A DNA stretch of 41,883 bases, taken from assembly GCA_903847935.1 (NCBI GenBank), contig CAINEX010000124.1, forward strand, positions 1-41,883. Reading direction: 5' to 3'. A program made the position numbers and the translations under genes. The notes beneath the pieces were generated by a model. That model saw only the letters and a list, made by a program, of their open reading frames with translations, ran no database searches and was not told the origin of the DNA. The DNA comes from an uncultured Spartobacteria bacterium. Lineage in GTDB: Bacteria; Verrucomicrobiota; Verrucomicrobiia; Chthoniobacterales; UBA6821. Positions 16,935 through 26,500 of the stretch are shown in pieces; the first letter of the stretch is position 1; each line of letters begins with the position of its first letter.

Positions 16935-17704
16935 GTTCAGAATCTTTGATAGGGAAGGGATCGCCAGAAACAATGGGGAAAGAACCCCCTTCCATGATGC
17001 TCGATATCATGAATCTCGGGGTGTGCTACGGGGTGATCCCTGCCCTGCATGGACTCTCCCTGAAAGTTCCCGAGGGAAGCATCGTGACACTGATCGGAGC
17101 CAATGGCGCCGGAAAGTCGACCCTGCTAAGGACGATCTCCGGGCTTATTGCTCCTCATGCGGGATCCATCCTTCTTGAGGGGAGGGAGATTGGTGGGGCG
17201 CCTGCACATCAAATAGTGGGTAGAGGCCTTGCCCATGTTCCCGAGGGGCGACTTGTTTTCCCCGATCTCACCGTGAAGGAGAATCTCAGGATGGGAGCCT
17301 ACCTGCGCCGTGACCGCAAAGAGATTGCGGCCGATCTCGAATGGGTCGGGGAGTTCTTTCCCCGCCTTCGGGAGCGGATCAGTCAACTGGCCGGCACCCT
17401 CAGCGGGGGTGAGCAGCAGATGCTTGCGATTGGTCGTGCACTGATGAGCAGGCCGCGCTGCCTTCTTCTGGACGAGCCCTCTCTCGGAATTGCCCCCCTG
17501 CTGGTGGAGACGATCTTTTCACGTCTTGTCGACCTGAACCGGGAGCGCGGGATGACGATGCTCCTGGTGGAGCAGAATGCCTCGCTGGCCCTCAGAGTGA
17601 GCGATTATGCATACGTGCTCGAGACGGGGAGGATTCATTTAGAGGGGCCCTCTGCCGAAATCAAGAATCGACCCGAGATCCAGGCAGCGTATCTGGGGCA
17701 CTGA
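16931..17704 (+). CDS. livF: Branched-chain amino acid ABC transporter ATPase LivF
   Basis: 257 residues, overlapping livG by ATGA, with AGGGAG at 16918-16923 as ribosome binding site. The first 22 residues are a polar extension; the conserved domain begins at MLDIMNLGVCYGVIPALHGLSL. Walker A is GANGAGKST, the family motif HVPEGRLVFPDLTVKENL is present, the signature is LSGGEQQMLAIGRALM, Walker B is LLLDEPSLGIAP, and the switch His position carries Q in LLVEQNA, normal for LivF. It is the last gene of livMGF and is followed by a GC-rich hairpin. Confidence 0.95.
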   Translation: MSSESLIGKGSPETMGKEPPSMMLDIMNLGVCYGVIPALHGLSLKVPEGSIVTLIGANGAGKSTLLRTISGLIAPHAGSILLEGREIGGAPAHQIVGRGLAHVPEGRLVFPDLTVKENLRMGAYLRRDRKEIAADLEWVGEFFPRLRERISQLAGTLSGGEQQMLAIGRALMSRPRCLLLDEPSLGIAPLLVETIFSRLVDLNRERGMTMLLVEQNASLALRVSDYAYVLETGRIHLEGPSAEIKNRPEIQAAYLGH

Positions 17705-17738
17705 TCCCCGAGTGACTGAGAAGAGCGGGCGAAACCTT

Positions 17739-17764
17739 GGGGGTTGGCCCCCCGAATGATTTTT
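17739..17764 (+). terminator. Rho-independent terminator after livMGF
   Basis: GGGGG (17739-17743), loop TTGG, CCCCC (17748-17752), then seven bases and TTTTT (17760-17764). It is placed between livF and yajC and separates the two transcription units. Confidence 0.55.
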
Positions 17765-17862
17765 GGAAGCATCTCCTTTATTTTCCGGTCTCAATCCCCG
17801 TATCGGATTACCCGACGCTTCGTCTTGCCCTGCCTCCCTCTCCTAGGCTAACAAAGAAGGCT

Positions 17863-18216
17863 ATGGTTTTCTCTGCAACAGCACTTTTCCTTCTCGATGC
17901 CACCTCCTCTGTGGCTCAGGCACCGAGCCCTATCACCCAGTTTGCTCCGCTGATCTTTATCGGCGTGATCTTCTATTTCCTGCTGATTCGCCCTCAGCAG
18001 AAGCAACGCAAAGAGCAGCAGAAGTTGATTTCGGCCCTCAAGACAGGTGATAAGATAGTCACGAGTTCGGGGATCTACGGACTGATCAGCAATGTGAAGG
18101 AGACCACCGTGCTTCTCAAAGTGGCGGACAACGTGAAAATCGAGATCGACAAGGCTTCTGTGGCGACCGTGCTGCAAAGCTCCCCCGACAGCTCTGTGGA
18201 AAACCCGGCAGCTTAA
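17863..18216 (+). CDS. yajC: Sec translocase accessory subunit YajC
   Basis: 117 residues from ATG 17863, preceded by AAGAAGG three bases upstream; an in-frame extension to 17737 has no support. The N-terminal segment carries one transmembrane helix (FAPLIFIGVIFYFLLI) followed by the diagnostic RPQQKQRKEQQ and the cytoplasmic domain LKTGDKIVTSSGIYGLISNV. YajC associates with SecDF and SecYEG in the inner membrane. The secDF gene follows after 69 bp, the usual arrangement. Confidence 0.95.
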   Translation: MVFSATALFLLDATSSVAQAPSPITQFAPLIFIGVIFYFLLIRPQQKQRKEQQKLISALKTGDKIVTSSGIYGLISNVKETTVLLKVADNVKIEIDKASVATVLQSSPDSSVENPAA

Positions 18217-18285
18217 GGACTTTCGTGAATCAACGTCCCTAGCCGGAATTCTTTTTTCAGTTCCTCCCCTTCGCTTCACATCGAC

Positions 18286-20583
18286 ATGACACCTCTTCTC
18301 ACCTTCTTTTTCGGGCTTCTGATCCTGGGGCTCTTTGCCTGGTACTTCTCGACGGAACGGGATGCCAGAAAGCGCTGGATCGGTCTGGTCCTGACCATCC
18401 TCCTCCTGCTCTTTTGTCTGGACTCGGCGACCCCTCCCTCCAAAAAGATCCGCCTCGGGCTTGATCTGCGTGGCGGCACCTCCTTCCTTCTTCAGTTGGT
18501 ACCTCAGAATGGCCAGCAGATCACCGCAGACATGCTCCAGCAGGCGGTCGAGGTCATCCGCAAGCGCGTCGATCAGTTCGGTGTTGGTGAACCGGTCATT
18601 GCACCCCAAGGCACCGAGAGGATTCTAGTTCAGATTCCGGGACTCGACCCCGCCCAGATTCAGACTACCCGTGAACAACTTCAGCGCGTTGCAAAGCTTG
18701 AATTTGCAGAAGTCTATCCCGATTCGGCATCCTTGATCGCTCAGATCGACAAGGGGGAGGCGATCCTTCCGCCCGGTTTTGTCGTCAAGGAGCACGTCCA
18801 GAACTTCGAGGGGAAGGATGTGACCGAGAGGCTTTTGGTCAAGAAGGAGGCGGACCTTACCGGAGAGCATGTCACGCACGCCTACGCCTTCTTTGACCAG
18901 CAGGGATATGGTGTCTCCCTCAATCTGGACGGGGAGGGGGCCAATACCTTCCTGGCAGTGACCACCCAACTTGCCCCTCATCAGGGACGTCTCGCCATCC
19001 TGCTCGACGGCAAGATTCAGAGCGCTCCCTCCGTCAAGAATGCGATCGCGGGAGGTCAGGCCCAGATCACGGGGCGCTTCAAGGAGAAGGAAGCGCGTGA
19101 GTTGGCCAGCGTCCTTGAGAATCCGCTTCGGACCCCCGTGACGATCGAGGAGACCCGCAGCGTCTCGCCGACGCTTGGTGCGGACTCCATCCGGAGCGGT
19201 ATTGTCTCGGGCATCGGAGGGCTCGCCTTGGTGATGCTCTTCGTGGTTTTCTACTACCGCCTTGCAGGATGCGTGGCGCTGATCGGACTCTGGATCAATA
19301 TCGTCCTCCTTTTCGGGATGATGGCGATGTTCCACTTCGTTCTCTCGCTTCCCGGTATCGCGGGCATCATCCTGACAATCGGTCTCTCCGTGGATGCAAA
19401 CGTACTTCTCTACGAGCGTCTCCGTGAGGAGTTGGCTGCCGGGAAGTCTCTGGCCGGTGCTCTTGACGGCGCTTATAACAAGGCTTTTAGTGCGATCTTT
19501 GATGCCAATGCCACCACGTTGATCACGGCAGGCATTCTCTTTTGGCAAGCAACCGGTCCTGTGCGGGGATTCTCCGTGACGCTGATGCTCGGCATCGTCG
19601 CCTCACTCTTCTCAGCCATTCTCTTCACCCGTACCGCCTTCCGCTGGATGATGCACTCCTGGGGGCTCAAGCGCCTCACCATGGCGAATCTGGCTCCCCG
19701 CCGACAGTTCGATTTCCTGGGGCGTCGTGTTGTTGCGGTCTTTGTCTCGCTGGTACTGATCGGTGGATCGCTCGGATTCGTTGCCAAGCGTGGCGTGAAC
19801 AATTTCGGCATCGATTTCCGTGGTGGAGATCTTCTTGTTGTCGATTCCCAACCTGCCCTCACCGTGAACGAGGTGCGTTCGGCCCTCGAACCGCTCCACC
19901 TCACCGAAGAGACGATCCAACTTGAGCAGGCCGGCACCAAACAGATGCTTTCGGTGCGTAGCGCCGAGGATACATCAAGCCGGATCATGGATCGCCTCAA
20001 GGAGGCATTCCCACAGCGTGCCATCACGGCGGCCCAGCAGGAGAAAGTGGGGGCGCAGATCGGTGTTGAATTCGCCAAGAAGGCCCTTCTTGCCTTTGGT
20101 CTCGGCATGGTCGGAATCCTCATCTATGTGACGCTACGATTTGAGTTTTCCTTCGCTGTCGGTGCCCTGGTTGCGCTTCTCCACGATGTGATCATCACGG
20201 TGGGGGTCTTTTCCCTCGTGGGTGGGGAACTTTCACTTGTGATGGTGGGTGCGATCCTGACGATCGCGGGTTATTCGATCAATGACACGATCGTGGTCTT
20301 CGATCGTATCCGTGAGGGGCTTCGCAACCGGACCGGCGGTAGTGTCGAGTCGCTCATGAATCGCAGTATCAACGAGACGCTCGGACGCACGATGCTGACC
20401 GGCGGAATGACGCTTCTCTCGGTCGCCGCTCTTTTCTTCTTTGGTGGAGCAGTCCTGAAGGACTTTGCCTTTGCGATCCTGATCGGGATCCTTGTGGGAA
20501 CCTACTCATCGGTCTTTGTGGCCTCCCCGATCGTGCTTTGGTGCTCGAAATCCGGTTCCAAAAAATCCGCCGCAGGTAAATAG
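18286..20583 (+). CDS. secDF: Fused protein translocase subunit SecDF
   Basis: 765 residues. The SecD part (about 1-465) has the P1 start LGLDLRGGTSFLLQL, a periplasmic domain, and the membrane core with TIGLSVDANVLLYERL (key D370, R378). The SecF part (466-765) has FGIDFRGGDLLVV and SINDTIVVFDRIRE (D667). SecDF uses proton flow to pull exported proteins through the SecYEG channel, so it is relevant to the large secreted pectinases nearby (inference). Two hydrophobic helices precede P1 (residues 3-21 and 31-46) where canonical SecD has one. The start is preceded by a pyrimidine-rich leader without a Shine-Dalgarno. Confidence 0.95.
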   Translation: MTPLLTFFFGLLILGLFAWYFSTERDARKRWIGLVLTILLLLFCLDSATPPSKKIRLGLDLRGGTSFLLQLVPQNGQQITADMLQQAVEVIRKRVDQFGVGEPVIAPQGTERILVQIPGLDPAQIQTTREQLQRVAKLEFAEVYPDSASLIAQIDKGEAILPPGFVVKEHVQNFEGKDVTERLLVKKEADLTGEHVTHAYAFFDQQGYGVSLNLDGEGANTFLAVTTQLAPHQGRLAILLDGKIQSAPSVKNAIAGGQAQITGRFKEKEARELASVLENPLRTPVTIEETRSVSPTLGADSIRSGIVSGIGGLALVMLFVVFYYRLAGCVALIGLWINIVLLFGMMAMFHFVLSLPGIAGIILTIGLSVDANVLLYERLREELAAGKSLAGALDGAYNKAFSAIFDANATTLITAGILFWQATGPVRGFSVTLMLGIVASLFSAILFTRTAFRWMMHSWGLKRLTMANLAPRRQFDFLGRRVVAVFVSLVLIGGSLGFVAKRGVNNFGIDFRGGDLLVVDSQPALTVNEVRSALEPLHLTEETIQLEQAGTKQMLSVRSAEDTSSRIMDRLKEAFPQRAITAAQQEKVGAQIGVEFAKKALLAFGLGMVGILIYVTLRFEFSFAVGALVALLHDVIITVGVFSLVGGELSLVMVGAILTIAGYSINDTIVVFDRIREGLRNRTGGSVESLMNRSINETLGRTMLTGGMTLLSVAALFFFGGAVLKDFAFAILIGILVGTYSSVFVASPIVLWCSKSGSKKSAAGK

Positions 20584-20634
20584 TCCTCCACTGCTTCAAC
20601 TCTTTACCTTTATTTTTTAAACTCCGCGTTCCTC

Positions 20635-21573
20635 ATGTCCCTTCTTGTCCTTGGTTCCATCGCCCTTGATACGGTCAAGACTCCTCTTGAGGAGCGTGCC
20701 GACCTGCTCGGAGGTTCCGCCTCCTTTGCCTCCGTGGCGGCAAGTTTCTTCTCGCCCGTCAATCTGGTCGGCATCGTGGGTGACGACTTCCCGAAGGGGA
20801 ATATCGAGTTCTTCAAGAGTCGGAATATCGACCTTCAGGGACTTCAGATCGTCCCCGGGAAGACCTTCCGCTGGTCGGGAGAATACTTGTGGGACATGAA
20901 CCAGAGGGAGACCCGCTCTGTGGAATTGAACGTTTTCGAGAACTTCACGCCCAACCTTCCGGAGGCCTACCGCAATGCCAGGATGGTCCTGCTTGGAAAT
21001 ATTGCCCCATCCCTGCAGCACCACGTGCTCGATCAATTGGTGCGTCCCCACTTTGTTATCGCCGACACGATGGATCTCTGGATCAACATCGCGAAGGAGG
21101 AACTTGTCAGTCTTCTGTCCCGCATCGATATGCTCATCCTCAATGACGGGGAGGCCCGCGAACTTACCGGTGAGACGAGTCTGATCAAGGCCGGGCGCCG
21201 CATCCGGGAGATGGGGCCGTCGACGGTTGCCATTAAGAAAGGGGAGCATGGATGCCTTCTCTTTGGCGACGGACAGTTCTTCAGTTGCCCTGCCTACCCC
21301 CTCGAGGACATCCATGATCCGACGGGTGCCGGGGATTGCTTTGCAGGTGGTCTGGCCGGTTATCTGGCCAGTCGTCACATCAGTGAAGAGGATCTTGCTG
21401 AGAAGAAGGAGATCCCCTTTGAGACCCTGCGTCAGGCCGTGGTGGAAGGGAGCGTCATCGCCAGCTTCAATGTCGAAAGCTTCAGCATGGAGAGGTTGCG
21501 CACGGTCACGCCGGCCGAAATTGCCGAGCGGTATGAGATCTTCCGGACGCTCAGTCGATTCGAGGCGATCTAG
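20635..21573 (+). CDS. PfkB/ribokinase-family sugar kinase
   Basis: 312 residues, cytoplasmic. Ribokinase fold: N-terminal LLVLGSIALDTVKTP, the GGSASFASVAAS substrate-side motif, NLVGIVGDDFP, MLILNDGEARELTG, and the PfkB second signature DPTGAGDCFAGG with catalytic D234. It phosphorylates a sugar, sugar acid or nucleoside; the exact substrate cannot be read from sequence. It lies downstream of secDF with a 51-bp pyrimidine-rich gap and may be co-transcribed. No link to the pectin island is shown. Confidence 0.88.
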   Translation: MSLLVLGSIALDTVKTPLEERADLLGGSASFASVAASFFSPVNLVGIVGDDFPKGNIEFFKSRNIDLQGLQIVPGKTFRWSGEYLWDMNQRETRSVELNVFENFTPNLPEAYRNARMVLLGNIAPSLQHHVLDQLVRPHFVIADTMDLWINIAKEELVSLLSRIDMLILNDGEARELTGETSLIKAGRRIREMGPSTVAIKKGEHGCLLFGDGQFFSCPAYPLEDIHDPTGAGDCFAGGLAGYLASRHISEEDLAEKKEIPFETLRQAVVEGSVIASFNVESFSMERLRTVTPAEIAERYEIFRTLSRFEAI

Positions 21574-21625
21574 CCCCCTGCGTATTTATCCGACGTTTCC
21601 GGATCATTCAGTCCTCATTTCCTCT

Positions 21626-21688
21626 ATGACCTTGTCAGAAGAGGTAAAGGAGAGCATGAAAAGGGAGAGCAAGTTCATGAAACCATGA
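21626..21688 (+). CDS. Possible 20-codon leader ORF overlapping the glgB start
   Basis: ATG 21626 opens [20 protein letters not shown] and stops at TGA 21686-21688, which overlaps the glgB ATG 21685 as ATGA. The peptide is strongly charged and resembles no family I know. If translated it would couple to glgB. It may be chance. Confidence 0.3.
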   Translation: MTLSEEVKESMKRESKFMKP

Positions 21689-23925
21689 ACATGAAATCTC
21701 TTTCCTCAGCCATCATGTCATCGACCACACTCCCCCCTGAAGATCTCTATCCGTTACTGGAGTGCCGTCACAGTGATCCTCACCGGATTCTGGGGCTGCG
21801 GGTGTTGGGAAAGGAGACGATTGCCCGGGTCTTTCACCCTGACGCCTTGACCGTGTCGATCCTTTTGGAAAACGGCACCAAGCACCCTCTTATCAAAACA
21901 CATGCTGACGGCCTCTTTGAAGGGGTAATCCCCGGTGTCCAGTCGTCCTCACCACTTTCTTACCGGATTGTCACGACCTTCGCGGACGGATCCTCCCACT
22001 CCGGCAGGGATGCTTACGCCTTTGCCCCCCAGTTGGGTGACCTTGACCTCTATCTTCTCGGGGAGGGGAATCATCTTGAGGCCTACCGCGTGATGGGTGC
22101 CCATCCCCGCGAGGTGGAGGAAATCCAAGGCACGGCGTTCGCAGTCTGGGCGCCTAATGCTCAACGCGTGAGCGTGGTGGGGGATTTCAACGGATGGGAT
22201 GGTCGCCGGCACATGATGAGGCGACTCGGCGGCTCCGGTGTCTGGGATATTTTCGTACCGGGGGTGAGGGAGGGAAATCATTATAAATTCGAAATCAGGG
22301 GAAAGGACGGGGGGGTATTCCTGAAAACCGATCCCTATGCCTTTTATGCCCAGCACGATCTTCGCACCGCTTGCATGGTGACCGATCTCGGTCATTACCA
22401 CTGGAGTGATGATAATTGGATGAAGGAACGAGCGGAACGTGATCCCTATGCCTCGCCCATGTCCGTGTATGAAGTGCATCTCGGTTCCTGGCGGCGCAAG
22501 CCCGAAGATCGGAACCGACCACTCAGCTATCTCGAACTTGCCGATGAACTGGTGGACTATGTGACCGAGATGGGCTTCACCCATGTGGAGTTATTGCCTG
22601 TCATGGAGCATCCGTTCGACGGTTCCTGGGGTTATCAGGTGGTGAATTTCTTCGCACCCACAAGCCGTTTCGGCTCGCCGGACGAGTTCCGTCAGTTGAT
22701 TGATCGCCTCCATCAGGCCGGAATCGGGGTCATTCTGGACTGGGTGCCGGGACACTTTCCAAAGGATGCCCATGGGCTCGCCCGTTTTGATGGAACGTCC
22801 CTGTACGAACACGAGGACCCGAGGATGGGGGAGCACCGTGACTGGGGGACGCTGATCTTCAACTACGGCCGGACAGAGGTCAGGAATTTCCTGATCGCCA
22901 ATGCGCTCTTCTGGCTATCGGAGTTCCACATCGACGGTCTGCGCGTGGATGCCGTGGCCTCGATGCTCTACCTCGACTACTCCCGCAAGGCGGGGGAGTG
23001 GATTCCCAATAAGTTCGGCGGTCGGGAGAATCTGGATGCGATCGAGTTCCTGAAGGCATTTAACACAGCCTGCTACCAACGTCACCCGGGCGTGATCACG
23101 ATTGCCGAGGAGTCCACGGCTTGGCCGGGAGTTTCCAAACCGGTCTACGAGGGTGGTCTCGGATTTGGGTTTAAGTGGAACATGGGATGGATGAATGATT
23201 CCCTCCGCTACATCGCCCGTCCTCCGGTTCATCGTAAGTACCATCAGGGTGAAATCACCTTTTCCATGATCTACGCCTACCACGAGCATTTCGTTCTGGT
23301 TCTGAGCCACGACGAGGTGGTCCACGGGAAGGGATCACTCCTGAACAAGATGCCCGGTGATGACTGGCAGAAAGTCGCCAACCTGAGGATGTTCCTGAGT
23401 TGGATGTGGACGCATCCGGGTAAGAAACTCCTTTTTCAAGGATGTGAGATCGCCCAATGGAGGGAGTGGAACCACCTTCACAGCATTGACTGGCACCTCC
23501 TTGATCATCAACCCCACTCGGGAATACAGCGTTTGGTGAAAAGGATAAATGCAATCTACCGCGAAGAACCAGCCCTCTTCCTCTTGGATGACAGCTCGGA
23601 AGGGTTCCAATGGATCGACCATAGCGACTCCGATAACTCTGTCTGGGCATTCCTTCGCAAGGCCCCCGCGGGCACCAGGGATTCGGATCTTCTCGTGATC
23701 GTCAATGCAACCCCCGTCACGAGGCAGGATTACCGGATCGGAGTCCCCCGGACTGGAGAGTATCCCGTGATCTTTAATTCGGACGACCTGGTTTTCGGCG
23801 GTAGCGGCCACCTCCAAGGATCAGCCCGTGCCTCCTGTTCACGTGCTTGGCATGGTTTCACAAACTCCCTAACCATCGACCTTCCTCCGTTGGCCACCCT
23901 GATCCTCAGATGCCCCGCTACCTGA
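21685..23925 (+). CDS. glgB: 1,4-alpha-glucan branching enzyme GlgB (GH13)
   Basis: 746 residues, close to the usual 730. It forms alpha-1,6 branches in glycogen in the cytoplasm. Domain order: N1 domain (about 15-115), CBM48 (about 130-230, [20 protein letters not shown]), GH13 catalytic barrel (about 260-630) and C-terminal beta domain. Catalytic features: [10 protein letters not shown] with nucleophile D422, IAEEST with acid E475 or E476, and SHDEVVH with H542/D543. [16 protein letters not shown] and [12 protein letters not shown] are typical of GlgB. ATG 21685 is chosen; a second ATG follows two codons later. No other glycogen gene is adjacent. Confidence 0.97.
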   Translation: MNMKSLSSAIMSSTTLPPEDLYPLLECRHSDPHRILGLRVLGKETIARVFHPDALTVSILLENGTKHPLIKTHADGLFEGVIPGVQSSSPLSYRIVTTFADGSSHSGRDAYAFAPQLGDLDLYLLGEGNHLEAYRVMGAHPREVEEIQGTAFAVWAPNAQRVSVVGDFNGWDGRRHMMRRLGGSGVWDIFVPGVREGNHYKFEIRGKDGGVFLKTDPYAFYAQHDLRTACMVTDLGHYHWSDDNWMKERAERDPYASPMSVYEVHLGSWRRKPEDRNRPLSYLELADELVDYVTEMGFTHVELLPVMEHPFDGSWGYQVVNFFAPTSRFGSPDEFRQLIDRLHQAGIGVILDWVPGHFPKDAHGLARFDGTSLYEHEDPRMGEHRDWGTLIFNYGRTEVRNFLIANALFWLSEFHIDGLRVDAVASMLYLDYSRKAGEWIPNKFGGRENLDAIEFLKAFNTACYQRHPGVITIAEESTAWPGVSKPVYEGGLGFGFKWNMGWMNDSLRYIARPPVHRKYHQGEITFSMIYAYHEHFVLVLSHDEVVHGKGSLLNKMPGDDWQKVANLRMFLSWMWTHPGKKLLFQGCEIAQWREWNHLHSIDWHLLDHQPHSGIQRLVKRINAIYREEPALFLLDDSSEGFQWIDHSDSDNSVWAFLRKAPAGTRDSDLLVIVNATPVTRQDYRIGVPRTGEYPVIFNSDDLVFGGSGHLQGSARASCSRAWHGFTNSLTIDLPPLATLILRCPAT

Positions 23926-23988
23926 AATCCCTCCAATGAGCGCTTGACCGATGGACAAATCAAACTCACTTTTAGTAGGCGAAATCCC

Positions 23989-24549
23989 ATGAAAACCCTC
24001 AAAAAACTCACCCGCCGGATCGAAGCCTTCACGCTGATTGAACTGCTTGTGGTCATCACGATCATCGGCATCCTTGCGGGTCTCATCCTCCCCAACGTCC
24101 AGACGGCCCTGATCAAGGCGGACATGACCAAGACGATGAGTAATTACAAGCAACTCTACTCGGCTACCCAGACGGCAGCAATGGATGGGATGGCTTCGGG
24201 ATCCAGTCTCGGTTTTCCCGGCGATATCGATACGAACGGAGCCCCTTCGCTCGCTGATTGGAGTAATGCACTTATTCCCGCCTACCTCTCCACCAACATC
24301 ATGAATAGCCTCATGACGGTGAAGGGAAGTCAGGCAAATACCAAGGTCTACGGTGTTGGATCTTCCAATGATCCAAGCACGGTGTTCATAGCGACCGCCA
24401 ATGTTTCTCAGTCGGGGGTTCAAAATGCAGCTCCTTACTTCCTGAAGGGGGCGGTCTTGGTCACTATGTCGGGACAAGCCATGACGATTACCGGAACAAA
24501 TTTCACGCAAAGCAACAATGTGATCTGGATCACCCAGACGCTGAACTAA
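23989..24549 (+). CDS. Type IV pilin-like / type II secretion pseudopilin protein
   Basis: 186 residues from ATG 23989; an upstream in-frame TTG at 23944 would add 15 residues with no support. The N-terminus is a class III prepilin signal: basic MKTLKKLTRRIEA, then FTLIELLVVITIIGILAGLI, with Glu at +5. The residue before the cleavage point is Ala, not the usual Gly. The rest is a Ser/Thr/Asn-rich globular head. Verrucomicrobia carry many such proteins; whether this one builds a pilus or a secretion pseudopilus is unknown. No pilus machinery gene is adjacent. Confidence 0.85.
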   Translation: MKTLKKLTRRIEAFTLIELLVVITIIGILAGLILPNVQTALIKADMTKTMSNYKQLYSATQTAAMDGMASGSSLGFPGDIDTNGAPSLADWSNALIPAYLSTNIMNSLMTVKGSQANTKVYGVGSSNDPSTVFIATANVSQSGVQNAAPYFLKGAVLVTMSGQAMTITGTNFTQSNNVIWITQTLN

Positions 24550-24558
24550 TTTAACTTA

Positions 24559-24577
24559 GGGTCCCTTGAAGGGATCC
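24559..24577 (+). terminator. Hairpin after the pilin-like gene
   Basis: GGGTCCCT (24559-24566), loop TGA, AGGGATCC (24570-24577); 8 bp with one G-U pair, followed by AAATTT. It could terminate the pilin gene or be part of the structured ilvB leader, where CCTGA/TCAGG (24585-24589/24606-24610) can also pair. Confidence 0.4.
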
Positions 24578-24636
24578 AAATTTACCTGAAGGCGCCTAAT
24601 AACGCTCAGGCAACCAGTGATTATCCGAGCAACTCC

Positions 24637-26427
24637 ATGGCCACCAATCCCAAGACAAAGACTAAGAAGGTAAAGTCTAAAAAAACGACCGCCAACGATC
24701 GTGGTTCCGTCATGAACGGGGCTGAGATCCTTGTTGCTTCACTGGAGCGGGAGTCCGTGGAATATGTCTTTGCTTATCCCGGTGGATGTTCGATGCCGAT
24801 TCATCAGGCACTCACCAAGTCGACGAAGATCCGCACCATTCTGCCGCGTCATGAGCAGGGGGGGGGCTTTGCGGCCGGAGGTTATGCCCGTGTGACGGGC
24901 AAGGCGGGAGTCTGCATGGCGACTTCTGGTCCCGGTGCCACGAATCTTGTGACCTGCATCGCCGATGCCTACATGGATTCCGTCCCTCTTGTCGCCATTA
25001 CCGGACAGGTGCCCCAGGAGATGATCGGTCGCGGAGCCTTCCAAGAGACCGATTTCTTCGGCATGACACTTCCTGTGGTCAAGCACAGCTATCTGGTCTG
25101 GGATATCAACGACATCCCGCGGATCGTCAAGGAGGCCTTCCATATCGCCGAGAGCGGTCGTCCCGGCCCCGTTCTCATCGATATCCCCAAAAATATCCAG
25201 AACCAGACGGCACAGCCCGTTTTTCCGAAAAGTGTCTCCCTCCGCGGCTACAATCCGATGCGTCGGGCTGACGATCTTGCCCTGCAGGAGATGCTGGGGT
25301 TGATTGCCACGGCCAAGAGGCCGATGATTTACTGCGGTGGCGGCGTGATCACCGCGGAGGCCTCCGCAGAACTTCGGGAATTTGCCGAGCGGACTCAGGT
25401 GCCGGTGGCCACGACCCTCATGGGGATCGGTTGTTTCCCCGAGAACCACCCCCTATCCCTTAAGTGGCTTGGAATGCACGGCACTGTCTACGCGAATAAT
25501 GCCGTCAACGAAGCTGACCTGCTTCTTGCCATCGGGGTGCGTTTTGATGACCGGGTGACCGGCAAGGTCGAGAAGTTCTGCGAACATGGCACGATTGTTC
25601 ACATCGATATCGATAACTCCGAGATTAACAAGAACAGGGCCGTTAAATTGCCGATCCTTGGCGACGTGAAGGATGCCCTGACCCGCCTGAACGCCGAACT
25701 CGACCGAGTTGGCAAAAAGCCGGTGAAGAAAGGCCACACGCTTTTCCCTGCCTGGTACAAGCAGATCGATAAGTGGAAGAAGGATTTTCCCCTCCGTTAC
25801 AAGGACACTCCCGATGCGATCCAGCCGCAGCATGTTATCGAGCTCCTTATGGAGTTGACCAAGGGGGATGCCATTATCACGACGGGTGTGGGTCAGCACC
25901 AGATGTGGGCCGCCCAGTTCTATAATTTCACCGAGCCTCGCACCCTGATCACCTCCGCAGGTCTGGGGTCGATGGGCTTTGGTTATCCCGCGGCACTCGG
26001 AGCCAAGCTTGGGCGTCCCGACAAGCAGGTGGTGGACATCGATGGTGACGGATCCTTCCTGATGAATGTCCAGGAATTGGCGACCGCGCATGTCGATGGC
26101 ATTGCGCCCAAGGTGATCATCCTCAATAACCAGCACCTCGGGATGGTTGTGCAGTGGGAGGATCGTTTTTACGAGAGCAACCGGGGACACACCTTCCTAG
26201 GAGATCCCAAGGATCTGAAGCGCATCTACCCCGACTACCTTGGTATCTGCAAGGGGTTCGGAGTGCCCGCGGAGAGAGTCCTGCATAAGAAAGATCTTCG
26301 GGCGGCTCTTCAGCGGATGCTTGATTCCAAGGAGACCTTTGTGCTCGACGTGATGACACCTTATACCGAGCACGTGTTACCGATGATTCCTTCGGGAAAA
26401 ACCTACAAGGATATCATCACCGAGTAG
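24637..26427 (+). CDS. ilvB: Acetolactate synthase large subunit IlvB
   Basis: 596 residues; catalyses the first common step of valine, leucine and isoleucine synthesis with thiamine diphosphate and FAD. Features: polar Lys-rich N-terminus (1-20), [17 protein letters not shown] with catalytic E73, the [19 protein letters not shown] region, the middle FAD-related domain, and the ThDP motif [12 protein letters not shown] beginning at G470. The Lys-rich start is unusual but no better start is seen. The small subunit IlvN is not next to it, unlike in many operons. priA follows after 73 bp. Confidence 0.96.
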   Translation: MATNPKTKTKKVKSKKTTANDRGSVMNGAEILVASLERESVEYVFAYPGGCSMPIHQALTKSTKIRTILPRHEQGGGFAAGGYARVTGKAGVCMATSGPGATNLVTCIADAYMDSVPLVAITGQVPQEMIGRGAFQETDFFGMTLPVVKHSYLVWDINDIPRIVKEAFHIAESGRPGPVLIDIPKNIQNQTAQPVFPKSVSLRGYNPMRRADDLALQEMLGLIATAKRPMIYCGGGVITAEASAELREFAERTQVPVATTLMGIGCFPENHPLSLKWLGMHGTVYANNAVNEADLLLAIGVRFDDRVTGKVEKFCEHGTIVHIDIDNSEINKNRAVKLPILGDVKDALTRLNAELDRVGKKPVKKGHTLFPAWYKQIDKWKKDFPLRYKDTPDAIQPQHVIELLMELTKGDAIITTGVGQHQMWAAQFYNFTEPRTLITSAGLGSMGFGYPAALGAKLGRPDKQVVDIDGDGSFLMNVQELATAHVDGIAPKVIILNNQHLGMVVQWEDRFYESNRGHTFLGDPKDLKRIYPDYLGICKGFGVPAERVLHKKDLRAALQRMLDSKETFVLDVMTPYTEHVLPMIPSGKTYKDIITE

Positions 26428-26431
26428 CCTT

Positions 26432-26447
26432 ATCGCCAAGGGGCGAT
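26432..26447 (+). terminator. Hairpin after ilvB
   Basis: ATCGCC (26432-26437), loop AAGG, GGCGAT (26442-26447): a perfect 6-bp GC-rich stem just after the stop codon. No T-tract follows, so intrinsic termination is uncertain. Confidence 0.3.
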
Positions 26448-26500
26448 CTTGGGGAACTCAAACCTGAGCGCAGAAGGGATCATTTTATCCTTTTTCTCCC

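Noticed and set aside
16179-16973. 264-codon open frame antisense to livG
   Set aside because: The sense frame has all ABC motifs; the antisense frame is a shadow.
18625-19548. 307-codon open frame antisense to secDF
   Set aside because: The sense frame is an unambiguous SecDF; the antisense product is charged, low in structure and matches nothing.
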